The position numbers and the translations under genes were made by a program. From an uncultured Sulfitobacter sp. (GTDB lineage Bacteria > Pseudomonadota > Alphaproteobacteria > Rhodobacterales > Rhodobacteraceae): 64,000 bases of DNA. Under the pieces are notes generated by a model. That model searched no databases. It was not told where the DNA came from and saw only the letters and a program-made list of their open reading frames with translations. The stretch spans positions 496,001 to 560,000 of the forward strand of contig CANLOQ010000002.1 of NCBI GenBank assembly GCA_947492925.1, in the 5' to 3' direction. Shown here in pieces: positions 1 to 10,339 of the stretch; position 1 is the stretch's first letter; the number at the start of each line of letters is the position of its first letter.

Positions 1-477
1 CCACCCCAACAGCACCCCCTGCGCCGACAGCCGGGCTTCTTCGCGCCCGTCAATGACCCAGATGCGCAGGCCCGTCTCGCGCAGCACCTCGTCGCGGAAT
101 TCGGCACCATCGGTGGCATCGCGCACCGCCGCAGTGGCCACCACGGTCAGCTCGCTCAATCCCATACCCTCGGCCAGCTTCTTGAACCGGCGCATGGCCG
201 ACAGCGCACGCACCCGGCCCCCGGGCGACAGATGCCCGGTCTCTGCCATGCCGGCACCCAGCGCACACATGATCTTTTCGTTGTAGAAATACGCAGGCGA
301 GCGTGCCGCGCCGTCAAACACCACCATACGAACGGAGTTTGAACCCACATCCACAACACCCACCCGCGCCAATGCGCGGGCTGAGGGGTCCTCAAACAGC
401 GGTTTTCCGAAAAGGCCCAGATCGGCAACCCCGGTCTCCGGTACGGTCGCGCGGGATGTGCTGCTTTGCTCTGCCAT
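1..477 (-). CDS. ppx: Exopolyphosphatase / guanosine pentaphosphatase (Ppx/GppA), N-terminal part, cut by window edge
   Basis: Only the first 159 codons are present; the frame runs off the left edge. After a roughly 40-residue leader comes VVDVGSNSVRMVVFDG (about residues 41-56), the phosphate-1 loop of the actin-like ASKHA fold. TAAVRDATDG and a DGREEARL stretch follow, both typical of Ppx/GppA proteins. The family hydrolyses inorganic polyphosphate or pppGpp in the cytoplasm. The ATG at 477 is the first in frame. It lies 89 bases after the ppk stop on the same strand, and a ppk-ppx pair is a classic arrangement in which synthesis and breakdown of polyphosphate are encoded together. Whether it prefers polyphosphate or pppGpp cannot be told from this fragment. 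Confidence 0.85.
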   Translation of the reverse strand, partial: MAEQSSTSRATVPETGVADLGLFGKPLFEDPSARALARVGVVDVGSNSVRMVVFDGAARSPAYFYNEKIMCALGAGMAETGHLSPGGRVRALSAMRRFKKLAEGMGLSELTVVATAAVRDATDGAEFRDEVLRETGLRIWVIDGREEARLSAQGVLLGW

Positions 478-565
478 GCGGTCTCCTGCTGGACGGGTTG
501 GGCGCAAAATGGGCCAGCGGCTGGGCGCGGTCAATCGTTAACGCGGCGGCGCGTGACGAAAGACA

Positions 566-2740
566 TCAGCCGTCGGTATGGGTCAGCTTTGGCACATCCG
601 ATGCGCCCGCAGATCCGCGCCCCGACAGCGACGGGTTTTCCATAAAGAACCGGTGGCAATTGAACGTGAACTGCCCCGGCTGAAACGCGGGCCGGGTAAA
701 GCTGCCATCGGGGGCCATGATCCAGCTTTGCGCGACATCGGCCAGGTTGGCGGCCATGATCTGGCTGACGATCTGTGCCTTGACGGTGGCATTCTCAATC
801 TCAACCAGCGTTTCCACCCGGCGGTTCAGGTTGCGGCCCATCCAGTCCGCGGATGAAATGAACACCCGCGCGTTCTTGTGCGGCAAGCCCGCGCCATTGC
901 CGAAACATACGATCCGCGAGTGTTCAAGGAACCGCCCGACGATGGACTTTACACGAATGTTCTCGGATAGCCCCTTGATGCCGGGGCGCAATCCGCAAAT
1001 GCCACGGATCACCAGGCTGATTTTGACCCCGGCCCGGGATGCCGCATAAAGCGCGTCAATCACTTCGGAATCGATCAGCGAATTCATCTTGGCCCAGATC
1101 ACGGCGGGCCTTCCCGCCTGTGCGTGGGCGGCCTCTGCCGCGATCATCTCCAACAGGCGCGGCTTGAGGGTGATGGGCGACACCGCAAGGTTGTCCAGAT
1201 GTTCGGGCGGCGCATACCCGGACAGATAGTTGAACACCTTGGTCGCATCGCGCCCCAGCGTCTGATCACAGGTAAAGAACGACAGATCAGTATAGATGCG
1301 CGCCGTGATAGGGTGATAATTGCCGGTGCCATAGTGGGTATAGGTCACCAGCTGGTCGCCCTCCCGCCGCACCACAGTTGAAATCTTTGCGTGTGTTTTC
1401 AGGTCGATAAATCCGTAGACCACATGCGCGCCCGCCCGTTCCAGCCGCCGGGACTGGCGGATGTTGGCGGCCTCGTCAAAGCGGGCCTTCAATTCGACAA
1501 GGGCGGTCACGGATTTGCCGTCCTCGGCTGCCTCGCACAGCGCCTCGACAATCGGGCTGTCGCGGGATGTGCGGTACAACGTCTGTTTGATCGCCACCAC
1601 ATGCGGATCCCGCGCGGCCTGCGCCAGAAACCGGATGACCATGTCAAAGGTCTCGTAGGGGTGGTGCAGCAGCATATCCTTCTGGCGGATCGCGGCAAAC
1701 ATGTCGCCTTCGTGGTCCGTCACCCGTTCGGGGATGCGCGGGCCGAAACTGGGCCAAAGCAGGTCAGGCCGGGCGTCCGTCACCAGCTCTGACAGGTCAT
1801 CGACCCCGATCATGCCGTCAATCTCGATCACGTCGCGCTCACGCACGCCAAGCTCTTCCATGATCACGGCCTTCAGCTTTTCGGGCGCCCCCGCCGAATG
1901 GGTCAGGCGCACGACCTCGCCCCGGCGGCGGCGCTTCAGCGCCACTTCGAATTCGCGCACAAGGTCCTCGGCCTCATCCTCCACCTCAAGATCGCTGTCG
2001 CGCAACACGCGGAACTCAAAATGTGACTTCAGCCTGTAGCCCGGAAAAAGATCCGGGATGTGCAGCACCAGCAGGTCTTCCAGCGGCAGATACCGCAGTG
2101 TGCCTTCGGGTGCTGGCAAAGAGATAAAGCGGTCAATCTTGGCCGGAACCGGCAAAAGCGCCTGCAGGGGCCGCTTGTCGCTGGTGCGTTCAAGTTGCAG
2201 CGCCAGCGCGTAACCGGTGTTGGGAATGAACGGAAAGGGATGGGCCGGGTCGATGGCCAGCGGCGACAGCACCGCAAAGACCTGATTGAGAAACACCTGC
2301 TTGAGATAGGTCAGATCGTCCGCGCCCAGATCGGCGTTGCGCTCAAGATAAATGTTCTGAGCGTCCATTTCGGCCATCAGATCAACCAGAATGCGCTGCT
2401 GCGTCATCATCAGACTGCGGGCGTTTTCGTTGATCAGCACCAGCTGTTCGGCGGGCGTTAATCCGTCAGCCGCAGGCGTCGTGTTGCCCGCCTGCGCCAG
2501 TTCGCGCAGGCCCGCCACGCGCACGGTGTAGAATTCATCCAAATTGTCAGCGGAAATCGACAGGAACCGCAGCCGCTCCAGCAGGGGCACGCGCGGGTTC
2601 TCGGCCTCTTCCACCACCCGCCAGTTGAACCCCAGCCAGCTGAGTTCGCGGTTGAAAAACCGTGCCGGGCTGGTGGGGTCCAGTTCGGGCAGTTCGGTCG
2701 GGGCGGGAAATGTGCCCTTGAGGAAGTCAGTCTGGGTCAT
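566..2740 (-). CDS. ppk: Polyphosphate kinase 1
   Basis: Reversibly polymerises ATP gamma-phosphate into polyphosphate. The 724-residue length is usual for PPK1. The N-terminal domain begins [15 protein letters not shown], and the middle carries [16 protein letters not shown], both hallmark PPK1 blocks. The catalytic region has [10 protein letters not shown], containing the autophosphorylated histidine, followed by [13 protein letters not shown] chose the ATG at 2740 because AAGG lies six bases upstream. An in-frame start at 2785 would add 15 residues ([10 protein letters not shown]...) without a visible ribosome site. It is followed by ppx and preceded 70 bases away by hdaA, all on the minus strand. 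The reaction is well established for the family. Confidence 0.95.
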   Translation of the reverse strand: MTQTDFLKGTFPAPTELPELDPTSPARFFNRELSWLGFNWRVVEEAENPRVPLLERLRFLSISADNLDEFYTVRVAGLRELAQAGNTTPAADGLTPAEQLVLINENARSLMMTQQRILVDLMAEMDAQNIYLERNADLGADDLTYLKQVFLNQVFAVLSPLAIDPAHPFPFIPNTGYALALQLERTSDKRPLQALLPVPAKIDRFISLPAPEGTLRYLPLEDLLVLHIPDLFPGYRLKSHFEFRVLRDSDLEVEDEAEDLVREFEVALKRRRRGEVVRLTHSAGAPEKLKAVIMEELGVRERDVIEIDGMIGVDDLSELVTDARPDLLWPSFGPRIPERVTDHEGDMFAAIRQKDMLLHHPYETFDMVIRFLAQAARDPHVVAIKQTLYRTSRDSPIVEALCEAAEDGKSVTALVELKARFDEAANIRQSRRLERAGAHVVYGFIDLKTHAKISTVVRREGDQLVTYTHYGTGNYHPITARIYTDLSFFTCDQTLGRDATKVFNYLSGYAPPEHLDNLAVSPITLKPRLLEMIAAEAAHAQAGRPAVIWAKMNSLIDSEVIDALYAASRAGVKISLVIRGICGLRPGIKGLSENIRVKSIVGRFLEHSRIVCFGNGAGLPHKNARVFISSADWMGRNLNRRVETLVEIENATVKAQIVSQIMAANLADVAQSWIMAPDGSFTRPAFQPGQFTFNCHRFFMENPSLSGRGSAGASDVPKLTHTDG

Positions 2741-2809
2741 GGCGGCCTTATGGGGCTGAAATGTCACGGATATGTAACGGCGCAACGTGAAACGCGCAGA
2801 AAAGCAGTA

Positions 2810-3490
2810 TCACGCGCCTTGGGTGGTCTTGTCCAGCACGGCGGCGGCCAGCGCCCGGGTGATCGGCTTTTTGCGGGCAAGGCTTTCGGCGTCCAGTCGC
2901 GCGACCAGATCAATGGCGGCGGCAAAAGACCGGTCCATGCGGCCAAGCAGATAGGCAATGACATCGGGTTTGGGCATCAATTGCCGATCCGCCAGCAGCT
3001 TGACCAGCAGGGCGGACAAAAGCGCGTCATCCGGGGGTTCGACACCGACGGCGGTGGTGCCGCGCAGGCGGCTTTCCAGATCGGGCAGGGTGATGCCCCA
3101 TCGCCCCACCGGGGGCGCGCCCGTCAGCAGCAGGCTGTGACCCTCGGCCAGCACCAGATTGTGCAGATGAAACAGGGCTGTCTGCGCCTGCGCATTGTCT
3201 GCGATGTCCGGCACATCCTCCAGTGCGACAGCACCCCGCGCCAGCTCCGGTACATCCTCCGGTTTCAGCTGTGCTGCGGGCAGAATCCGCGCATCCGCCA
3301 TCTCCGCCCAGACGTGGGCCAGATGCGTCTTGCCTGCGCCTTCCGGTCCCGTCAGGATCAGCTTGCCGCCGGCCCAGTCGGGCCATGTGTCGATCATCCC
3401 CAGCGCCACGGCATTGCAGGGAGCCACAAAAAACGCATCCCGCCCCAGCGCCGGGCGGCTGGGCAGATCAAGGCCAAGCTGTTGCGCCAT
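2810..3490 (-). CDS. hdaA: DnaA-homologous regulatory protein Hda/HdaA
   Basis: A 226-residue AAA+ protein with only the DnaA ATPase core and no C-terminal DNA-binding domain IV. Walker A is GPEGAGKT (about residues 48-55). The N-terminal QQLGLDL fits the short clamp-binding motif by which Hda docks on the beta sliding clamp. In alphaproteobacteria HdaA stimulates ATP hydrolysis by DnaA and so blocks re-initiation of replication. The start overlaps the stop of the upstream permease gene (TGATG), implying translational coupling. A DnaA-paralogous loader of the DiaA or Hda group cannot be split further by eye, but length and position fit HdaA. Confidence 0.85.
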   Translation of the reverse strand: MAQQLGLDLPSRPALGRDAFFVAPCNAVALGMIDTWPDWAGGKLILTGPEGAGKTHLAHVWAEMADARILPAAQLKPEDVPELARGAVALEDVPDIADNAQAQTALFHLHNLVLAEGHSLLLTGAPPVGRWGITLPDLESRLRGTTAVGVEPPDDALLSALLVKLLADRQLMPKPDVIAYLLGRMDRSFAAAIDLVARLDAESLARKKPITRALAAAVLDKTTQGA

Positions 3491-4566
3491 CAGCCGTCGT
3501 CCGTGTCGTCAGCCCGGTCGGTCCCCTGATAAAGCAGGCTGTCGCGGTACTGATCGACCCCGAAGCGGGCAAGCACACCAAGGGCCGCAGCAACAGGCAC
3601 GGCGACCAGCATGCCGACAAAACCAAACAACGATCCAAAGACCGACAATGCCAGAATAAGCCATACGGGGTGCAGCCCAACCGATCCCCCCACCAGCTTG
3701 GGCGTCAGCACATTGCCTTCGATCACCTGACCCAGCACAAAAATGCCGCCCACCAACCCGATCGATACCCAATCGCCCCAGAACTGGAACAGCGCCAGAC
3801 CGATGGCCAGTGCACCGCCCAGCAACGCCCCCAGATAGGGAATGAAGGTTACAAGCCCGGCCACAAATCCAACCACCAGCCCGAATTGCAGGCCCACCAG
3901 CATCAGCGCGATGGCGTAATACGTGCCAAGGATCAGACAGACAGTGCCCATGCCCCGGATAAAGGACGCCAGCGTCTCGTCGATGTCGGCAGCCAGTTTG
4001 CGGATGGTCGGGGCGTGATCGCGCGGCAGCAACCCGTCAATGCTGGCAACCATTCGGTCCCAGTCAAGCAGCAGATACACCGCCACCACGGGCACAATGA
4101 CAAACAGCACGATCACATTCAGGATGGACGCGAAAGACGCCAGCGCGGTTTCCAGTAATTGCCCGCCGCGCTCCTGAATGGTGGCTCCGATAGACATTAA
4201 CGACGTGCGCAACGTCGAATCCTCAACCAGCAACGCGGGGAAACGGGCGGTCAGAAACCCGGTAAAGTCACGGAACAGCTGGGGGGCAATCTCAACCAGT
4301 GAAATGGCCTGATTGATCAGCGTTGGAATGACCAGCAGGGCAAAAACTACAAAGATCAGAATGCCAATCACCGTGATCAGGGCGGTGGCCAGGGCGCGGC
4401 TCATCCCGATCCGCTCCAGCCGGTCAGCGACAGGATCAAGGAAATAGGCGATTGCCCCGCCCAGTACAAAAGGCAGCAGCACATCCCCCATGAACCAAAG
4501 GGCGACCATCACCACAACGGCGGCGAAACCCCAGTATTTCAACTGTTCTCTGATCGGCAAGGCCAT
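3490..4566 (-). CDS. AI-2E/PerM family transporter
   Basis: A 358-residue integral membrane protein with about eight hydrophobic segments. An early pair of helices (VVMVALWFMGDVLLPFVLGG) and the family's ...ALLGGALAIGLALFQF and ...PVAAALGVLARF segments near the C-terminus place it in the AI-2E/PerM superfamily. Members export small molecules or ions. Few have known substrates, and an autoinducer-2 role should not be assumed. The stop overlaps the hdaA start by one base, an arrangement I recall as common in alphaproteobacteria. It is transcribed away from pepT. Confidence 0.85.
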   Translation of the reverse strand: MALPIREQLKYWGFAAVVVMVALWFMGDVLLPFVLGGAIAYFLDPVADRLERIGMSRALATALITVIGILIFVVFALLVIPTLINQAISLVEIAPQLFRDFTGFLTARFPALLVEDSTLRTSLMSIGATIQERGGQLLETALASFASILNVIVLFVIVPVVAVYLLLDWDRMVASIDGLLPRDHAPTIRKLAADIDETLASFIRGMGTVCLILGTYYAIALMLVGLQFGLVVGFVAGLVTFIPYLGALLGGALAIGLALFQFWGDWVSIGLVGGIFVLGQVIEGNVLTPKLVGGSVGLHPVWLILALSVFGSLFGFVGMLVAVPVAAALGVLARFGVDQYRDSLLYQGTDRADDTDDG

Positions 4567-4724
4567 GACTGAACTCCGCTTGGGTTGGGTATCACATCGC
4601 CCGAATGCGGAGGTGTTTCAAGGGCAGGGGCTGCAAAAGCTTTGGATCACCGGCACCCATCGCGGCGCGCTGCGGTTGCGTGTCGGGACAAAATGCCGGA
4701 TCGTCGCGGCCAAAAGGATACGCC

Positions 4725-5960
4725 ATGCGCACAGCATTTGACACCGAACTCGAAGAACGGCTGGTCCGCTACGCGGCCATCGACAGCCAAAGCGATGCGA
4801 CCTCGGCCAGCCAGCCCAGCACCGACATACAACTCGATATGTCACGCCTGCTGGTGCAGGAACTGACAGAGATGGGGGCAGCGGATGTCACGCTGACGGA
4901 ATACGGCGTTGTGCTTGCCACGATCCCGGCCACGGCGGCGGGCCCGGTCATAGGCTGGTGCGCGCATGTGGACACCGCCCCGCAGTTCAACGCCACCGGG
5001 GTGAAACCCGTGGTGCACCGCGGATACAACGGTGGCGATATCACCTTTGCCGATGCGTCCGATCTGAAACTCTCGCCGGAAAATTCCGCTTTTCTGGGCG
5101 AAAAACAGGGCGAAGACATCATCACCGCGTCCGGCACAACGCTTCTGGGCGGCGATGACAAGGCCGGTGTGGCCATCGCCATGACCGCCGCGCGGCATCT
5201 GTTGGAAAACCCTGATATCCCGCATGGCAAGATCAGGCTGGCCTTCACCCCGGACGAGGAAATCGGGCGCGGCGTCGATCCGCGTCTGCCGGACGATTTC
5301 GCGGTGGATTTCGCCTATACTTTCGATGGCGGTAAACCCGGAGAGATTGAGTACGAGACCTTTTCCGCCGATGGTGCCGTGATCACCGTGACCGGCGTTT
5401 CGGCGCATCCCGGTTTTGCCAAGGGCAAAATGGTGAACGCACTGCATCTGGCCGCCAAAATCGTGATGATGCTGCCTCAGGTCAGCATGACGCCCGACAC
5501 GACCGAAGGGACCGACGGCTTTATCCATGTGTCCGAGATCAACGGCGGCTCCAGCGCGGCGCAGATCACGCTGATCCTGCGCGATTTCGAACTGGAAGGG
5601 CTGGAAGCCAAAGGCGCACTGCTGCGGCAGGTCTGCGACACCGTCGCCGCGACCGAGCCGCGCGCCCAGATCATTTGCGAGATCACGCCGCAATACCGCA
5701 ACATGCGCTACTGGCTGGAAAAGGACATGACCCCGGTGGAACTGGTCCGCGCTGCCGTGCGCGACGCGGGGCTAGAGCCGGTATCGGTCCCGATCCGGGG
5801 CGGCACGGACGGCTCGCGCCTGACCGAAATGGGCGTGCCGTGCCCGAACGTCTTTACCGGAATGCAGGAAATCCACGGACCTCTTGAATGGATATCGGTG
5901 CAGGATATGGCACGGGCAACACAGGTGGCCATTGCGCTGGCCCGGCGTGCGGTGACCTGA
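4725..5960 (+). CDS. pepT: Peptidase T (tripeptide aminopeptidase)
   Basis: A 411-residue M20B zinc peptidase that removes the N-terminal residue of tripeptides in the cytoplasm. Metal and catalytic motifs are visible in order: CAHVDTAP (H and D), GGDDKAG (bridging D), DEEIGRG (catalytic and metal Glu), and GGTDGSRLTEMG near the C-terminus. I chose the ATG at 4725 because AAAGGA sits just upstream. A longer reading from 4605 adds 40 residues of unlikely composition. Divergent from the AI-2E permease gene; about 160 bases separate the two starts. Confidence 0.92.
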   Translation: MRTAFDTELEERLVRYAAIDSQSDATSASQPSTDIQLDMSRLLVQELTEMGAADVTLTEYGVVLATIPATAAGPVIGWCAHVDTAPQFNATGVKPVVHRGYNGGDITFADASDLKLSPENSAFLGEKQGEDIITASGTTLLGGDDKAGVAIAMTAARHLLENPDIPHGKIRLAFTPDEEIGRGVDPRLPDDFAVDFAYTFDGGKPGEIEYETFSADGAVITVTGVSAHPGFAKGKMVNALHLAAKIVMMLPQVSMTPDTTEGTDGFIHVSEINGGSSAAQITLILRDFELEGLEAKGALLRQVCDTVAATEPRAQIICEITPQYRNMRYWLEKDMTPVELVRAAVRDAGLEPVSVPIRGGTDGSRLTEMGVPCPNVFTGMQEIHGPLEWISVQDMARATQVAIALARRAVT

Positions 5961-5962
5961 TT

Positions 5963-5980
5963 GTGCGGGCAAGCCCGCAC
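5963..5980 (+). terminator. GC-rich hairpin after pepT
   Basis: GTGCGGGC and GCCCGCAC form a perfect eight-base inverted repeat around AA immediately after the pepT stop. No clear T-run follows, so terminator function is only plausible. The rest of the gap to proS (to 6134) shows nothing else recognisable. Confidence 0.4.
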
Positions 5981-6134
5981 ACGATTCTATTGATTTGTCT
6001 CCGCCAAATCGGTTTTCGGGGCCGCCGCCTTGCTCCCCGCAGGATCGTGAGCCCGAAAGAGATGCAGATTGTATCGGGGCCAGCGTTGATTTAGGCAGCG
6101 GGGAAATTGTTGCGATGTTCAAGGAGTGCGCGTC

Positions 6135-7475
6135 ATGCGACTGAGCCGTTATTTTCTGCCCGTCCTCAAGGAAAACCCATCAGAGGCGCAGATTGTCAGC
6201 CACCGCCTGATGCTGCGTGCGGGCATGATCAAGCAATCGGCAGCAGGGATTTATTCGTGGTTGCCGCTGGGCTTCAAGGTCCTGCGCAAGCTCGAAAACA
6301 TCGTCCACGAAGAGCAGGCACGTGCGGGCCATCACGCGATGCTGATGCCCACGATCCAGTCTGCGGATCTGTGGCGCGAAAGCGGGCGCTATGATGCCTA
6401 CGGCGAAGAAATGCTGCGCTTCAAGGACCGGGGCGGGCGCGATATGCTTTTCACCCCCACCGCAGAAGAGCTGATCACCGACATCTTCCGCGCCCACGTC
6501 AGCAGCTACAAGGACCTGCCGCTGACCATGTACCAGATCCAGTGGAAATTCCGCGACGAAATCCGCCCGCGTTTCGGCGTGATGCGCGGCCGCGAGTTTC
6601 TGATGAAGGACGGCTACAACTTTGATCTGACAAAGGAAGACGCACTGCACGCCTACAACCGTCATCTGGTCAGCTACCTGCGCACCTACGAACGCATGGG
6701 CCTGCAGGCCATCCCGATGCGCGCCGATTCCGGCCCCATCGGCGGTGACGATACGCACGAATTCCTCGTTCTGGCCGACACCGGCGAATCCGAGGTGTTC
6801 TACGACAGCGCCGTGACCGATCTGACCTTCGGTGACCGCGCCATCGACTACGACAGCGTAGAAGATTGCGCGGCGGTGATGGAGGAATTCACCTCCAAAT
6901 ACGCCCGCACGGACGAAACCCACGACGAGGCGCTGTTCAACCAGATTCCCGAAGAACGCCGCCGCACCGCGCGCGGGATCGAAGTGGGCCAGATCTTCTA
7001 TTTCGGCACCAAATACTCCGACGCGCTGGGTGCCACCGTTCAGGGCCCCGACGGCAAGAACGTCGCGGTGCACATGGGCAGCCACGGCATCGGCGTCAGC
7101 CGCCTGCTGGGCGCGATTATCGAGGCCAGCCACGACGACAACGGCATCATCTGGCCCGAAGGCGTCACACCCTTCCACGCGGGCATCGTCAACCTCAAGC
7201 AAGGCGATGCCGAGGCCGATGCGGCCTGCGAGGCGCTCTATGCCTCGATCACCGCACTGGGGCTTGAGCCGCTCTATGACGACCGCAACGAACGCGCGGG
7301 CGGCAAATTCGCGGGCATGGACCTGATTGGCCTGCCGTGGCGCATCACCGTGGGGCCACGCGGGCTCAAGAACGGTGTGGTTGAACTGACCTCCCGCCGC
7401 ACCGGCGAGAGCGAGGAAATGCCGCCCGAAGACGCCGTCAAACGCCTTGCGCAGATTTACGCGAACCAGATCTGA
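6135..7475 (+). CDS. proS: Prolyl-tRNA synthetase (short alphaproteobacterial type)
   Basis: Class II aminoacyl-tRNA synthetase charging tRNA-Pro. Motif 2 is in [17 protein letters not shown] and motif 3 in [16 protein letters not shown]. The C-terminal anticodon-binding domain follows ([12 protein letters not shown]). At 446 residues it lacks the roughly 180-residue INS editing insertion of the E. coli enzyme, as is normal in alphaproteobacteria. The ATG at 6135 has AAGGAG eight bases upstream. An in-frame GTG at 6126 overlaps that ribosome site and is rejected. Confidence 0.95.
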   Translation: MRLSRYFLPVLKENPSEAQIVSHRLMLRAGMIKQSAAGIYSWLPLGFKVLRKLENIVHEEQARAGHHAMLMPTIQSADLWRESGRYDAYGEEMLRFKDRGGRDMLFTPTAEELITDIFRAHVSSYKDLPLTMYQIQWKFRDEIRPRFGVMRGREFLMKDGYNFDLTKEDALHAYNRHLVSYLRTYERMGLQAIPMRADSGPIGGDDTHEFLVLADTGESEVFYDSAVTDLTFGDRAIDYDSVEDCAAVMEEFTSKYARTDETHDEALFNQIPEERRRTARGIEVGQIFYFGTKYSDALGATVQGPDGKNVAVHMGSHGIGVSRLLGAIIEASHDDNGIIWPEGVTPFHAGIVNLKQGDAEADAACEALYASITALGLEPLYDDRNERAGGKFAGMDLIGLPWRITVGPRGLKNGVVELTSRRTGESEEMPPEDAVKRLAQIYANQI

Positions 7476-7535
7476 GGCTTTGATCGCAGGCGCAGGCTTT
7501 GATAGGCTTCGGTCAACGAGGTCGGGAGCAGGCCC

Positions 7536-8501
7536 ATGAAAGTAGTGGCACTTGTGCTGGTTATGATCGCCTGCGCGGGCATCGCGCGGGCCGACGTGGG
7601 CGCGCGGGTCGAAGCGGCGTTTATCGACTGGGCAACGGCGACGGGCGCACAGGATGCAGCTTTGGTGTTGTTGCGCGATGGCCAACCGATACACAATGTG
7701 TCGCGCGGTGACTGGACCACGGATAAACCGCTTGAGATGGCAAGCCTGAGCAAGGCAATCACCGCTGTCTGCGCCGCGCATCTGATGGACGCCGGTGTCT
7801 GGGACGCCGATACCACCAGCGCCGATGTGCTTGGCACGGGGGCGCCGGGGCTTGCGGTGGGCGCATTTCTGACCCACGCCAGCGGGCTCAGCCCTGATCA
7901 GACGCAGGGCTTTATGCGCCGCTGGCTGGACCGGCCCGGCCCCGGCCCCGGCGCGGCCAAGGCCGCTTTCCGCGCCCTGCAGCGGCCCGAGCAGACCGCG
8001 CAACCGGGGCGCTACAGCTATAACAATGAAAATTACGCGGTTCTGGCCGCGATGATCGCGCGTGCCACGGGCATGACTTACTTGAAATATTGCAAACCGT
8101 TGGTGCTGGACGCCGCAGGCGTGCAGACCGCCGTGCCTTCGCCGCGCACGGGCGGGTTTCTGGCATGGGGCGGATGGCAGATGTCCCTTGCTGATTACGC
8201 AGGCTTTCACTGGCATGCCTACGGGCCGCAGGGGATCATCGGGCGTCAGGTGGGGCGTTGGCCTGCCACCTACGTCGGCAATGGCGCGTGGTCGGGCATG
8301 GGGATGTTTCACCGTCCGTCCGGGGGCCGCCACACCTTCTGGCACTTCGGCGGCTATTGCATGCCGCTGCGGATGAACCTGGGCAGCTATGCCGTGATCT
8401 GGCAACAGAAATACAGCGTCGCGGTTGCTTATGACATCTGCGCGGACCGCGATCAGATGCGTCAGCTGGATGCGGCGCTGGCCCGGGCGGTGCTGCAATG
8501 A
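7536..8501 (+). CDS. Serine hydrolase of the beta-lactamase / penicillin-binding fold, exported
   Basis: A 321-residue protein with a signal peptide (MKVVALVLVMIACAGIARA, cleavage probably after ARA). The SxxK motif is SLSK in MASLSKAITAV. A Y-x-N-like motif lies in YSYNNENYAVL, and a late HFGG in FWHFGGYC stands where the family has KTG or HxG. This is the class C-like esterase/beta-lactamase superfamily (Pfam Beta-lactamase). Substrate unknown; periplasmic peptidase or esterase activity is as likely as beta-lactam hydrolysis. Overlaps the next gene by four bases (ATGA), so the two are probably coupled. Confidence 0.75.
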   Translation: MKVVALVLVMIACAGIARADVGARVEAAFIDWATATGAQDAALVLLRDGQPIHNVSRGDWTTDKPLEMASLSKAITAVCAAHLMDAGVWDADTTSADVLGTGAPGLAVGAFLTHASGLSPDQTQGFMRRWLDRPGPGPGAAKAAFRALQRPEQTAQPGRYSYNNENYAVLAAMIARATGMTYLKYCKPLVLDAAGVQTAVPSPRTGGFLAWGGWQMSLADYAGFHWHAYGPQGIIGRQVGRWPATYVGNGAWSGMGMFHRPSGGRHTFWHFGGYCMPLRMNLGSYAVIWQQKYSVAVAYDICADRDQMRQLDAALARAVLQ

Positions 8502-9004
8502 TCCTGCGCATGTTGACGCTGGCGGGCGGGTTGGCCGGTACGGCCGCCACCTCGCAATTCCCCGAGTATTCTCAGCAATATGCCCAGCGGCTGGGCGGGG
8601 CTGTGGATGCATTGGCCGAGGTGGTGGCCGATTTTGACGCCTCCGCTGCCGCAGTGGGGCTGGACCGGCAGGCGGCGCTGGCGCAGATGACCGGCACCGC
8701 GTTTCTGGACCGCCGCCGTGCCGACATGACAGCCACGTTCCAGCGTCACGCACGGCTTGAGGCCGATTTGCGCGCGTTGGACGGGCAGGGGCCGTTCATG
8801 CGAGCCTATCACCTGCCACGGCTGACCGACAGCCAGATCGCGCGCGCTGCTTGGGCGGCCTATCAGCCTGCGGTGCCGCTGAGCCCGGCGGGGCTGATCT
8901 TTGCGGTCTTTGGCTTTGTCGCGGGCGGGGGGCTCGTCGGAGCTTTCCTGCGCCTTTTGCGCTGGCCTTTTCGCCGCCGCAGCGCCCCGGCAAACCCCGC
9001 TTGA
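8498..9004 (+). CDS. DUF2937 family protein
   Basis: A 168-residue protein matching my recollection of DUF2937. It has a hydrophobic N-terminus (ILRMLTLAGGLAGTA), a long amphipathic helical middle rich in Ala, Asp and Arg (QYAQRLGGAVDALAEVVADF), and a C-terminal membrane segment (GLIFAVFGFVAGGGLVGAF) followed by a basic tail. The topology suggests inner-membrane anchoring with a periplasmic helical domain. No function is established. Its start overlaps the upstream hydrolase stop (ATGA). Confidence 0.7.
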   Translation: MILRMLTLAGGLAGTAATSQFPEYSQQYAQRLGGAVDALAEVVADFDASAAAVGLDRQAALAQMTGTAFLDRRRADMTATFQRHARLEADLRALDGQGPFMRAYHLPRLTDSQIARAAWAAYQPAVPLSPAGLIFAVFGFVAGGGLVGAFLRLLRWPFRRRSAPANPA

Positions 9005-9055
9005 CCCTGCCGCCCTGAACCCTCAGTTTGCGCCACATCTGACAGGAGCCACCCA

Positions 9056-10339
9056 ATGGCCACGACGCGCCCCTTTGCCCCGTTCGAATGGATGATCGCC
9101 TGGCGCTATCTGCGCGCACGGCGGGCCGAAGGCGGCGTCAGTGTGATGACATGGATCAGCCTGATCGGGATCACGCTGGCCGTCTTTGCGCTGATCGCTG
9201 TTTTGTCGGTGCGCTCGGGGTTCCGGGCCGAATTTGTGGATACGATTTTGGGGGCCAACGCCCATGTCACCGTCTACCAGTTTGGTGAGGTGGGGGCGAA
9301 CGGACGCGTGGACCGGTCCATTGCCGAGTATGAAGCGCTGGCGGCGCGGATTGCGGAGGTGCCGGGCGTAACCCGCGTGGCCCCGCTGGTGCGGCAACAG
9401 GTCATGGCCAACAACGGACAATCGAACGCAGGGGTAGAGGTCTACGGCATCGCGCCCGAAAACCTGCTGACTATCCCGCGCATCGCCGGGTCAGATCAGG
9501 CGCAGGGCGACATCACGCGGTTTTCTGAAGGCGTGGCGGTGGGCATCGGTGTGGCGAATACGCTGGGGGTCGGCGTCGGGGACAGGATCAAACTTATCTC
9601 GCCCAACGGGGTGAAAACCGCCTTCGGCACCAGCCCGCGCGTGAACGCCTACGAGGTGGTGTATATTTTCGCCGCCGGACGGTATGACATTGACCGGACG
9701 CGGGTCTATCTGCCAATCGAGGATGCCCAGATTTTCTTTAACCGCGAGGGGATAGCGGACGAACTTGAAGTGATGGTTGAAGACCCTGAAGACGTCGACA
9801 ACATCGCGGTGCCGTTGTTGCAAGCCGCCGGCGAGCGAGGGCAAATCTGGACATGGCGTGATGCGTCGGGATCGTTTCTGAATGCGCTCGATATCGAGGA
9901 TCGGGTGATGTTCGTGATCATGGCTGTGCTGGTGTTGATCGCGGCGATGAACATCGTGTCGGGGCTGATCATGCTGGTCAAGAACAAGGGACGCGACATT
10001 GGCATTCTGCGCACGATGGGGCTGACCGAAGGGGCGGTGATGCGCGTCTTCTTCATCTGTGGGGCGTTCACCGGCATCATCGGCACGGTGATGGGCGTCA
10101 TCCTGGGCTGCCTCTTTGCCCTCTACGTTGATCAGATCTTTGGCTTTGTAAACTATCTGTCGGGCGGCACGGCATGGGACGCCTCGATCCGTGGCATCTA
10201 TTTCCTGCCGGCGCAGTTGCAACTGAACGACGTGCTGTCGGCCATCGGTCTGTCGCTGGGCCTGTCCTTTGTCGTCACGATTTTCCCGGCCCGGCGTGCG
10301 GCCCGGATGAACCCGGTTGAGGCGCTGCGTTATGAGTAA
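9056..10339 (+). CDS. lolC: Lipoprotein-releasing ABC transporter permease LolC/LolE
   Basis: A 427-residue permease of the LolCDE system, which extracts outer-membrane lipoproteins from the inner membrane and passes them to LolA. It has one N-terminal transmembrane helix (ISLIGITLAVFALIAVLSV), a large periplasmic domain of about 200 residues, and three C-terminal helices with the conserved KNKGRDIGILRTMGLTEGAV coupling segment. Alphaproteobacteria usually have a single LolC/E-like gene rather than separate lolC and lolE, so the symbol is approximate. It overlaps lolD by eight bases. Confidence 0.9.
   Translation: MATTRPFAPFEWMIAWRYLRARRAEGGVSVMTWISLIGITLAVFALIAVLSVRSGFRAEFVDTILGANAHVTVYQFGEVGANGRVDRSIAEYEALAARIAEVPGVTRVAPLVRQQVMANNGQSNAGVEVYGIAPENLLTIPRIAGSDQAQGDITRFSEGVAVGIGVANTLGVGVGDRIKLISPNGVKTAFGTSPRVNAYEVVYIFAAGRYDIDRTRVYLPIEDAQIFFNREGIADELEVMVEDPEDVDNIAVPLLQAAGERGQIWTWRDASGSFLNALDIEDRVMFVIMAVLVLIAAMNIVSGLIMLVKNKGRDIGILRTMGLTEGAVMRVFFICGAFTGIIGTVMGVILGCLFALYVDQIFGFVNYLSGGTAWDASIRGIYFLPAQLQLNDVLSAIGLSLGLSFVVTIFPARRAARMNPVEALRYE

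Noticed and set aside
3223-4158. A 311-residue plus-strand frame opposite hdaA and the permease gene
   Set aside because: Pro/Gln/His-rich shadow frame without ribosome site or motif.
6180-8753. An 857-residue open frame on the minus strand across proS and the serine hydrolase gene
   Set aside because: It is antisense to two well-recognised genes, has low-complexity His/Arg/Gly composition and no motif. Long antisense frames are usual in high-GC DNA.
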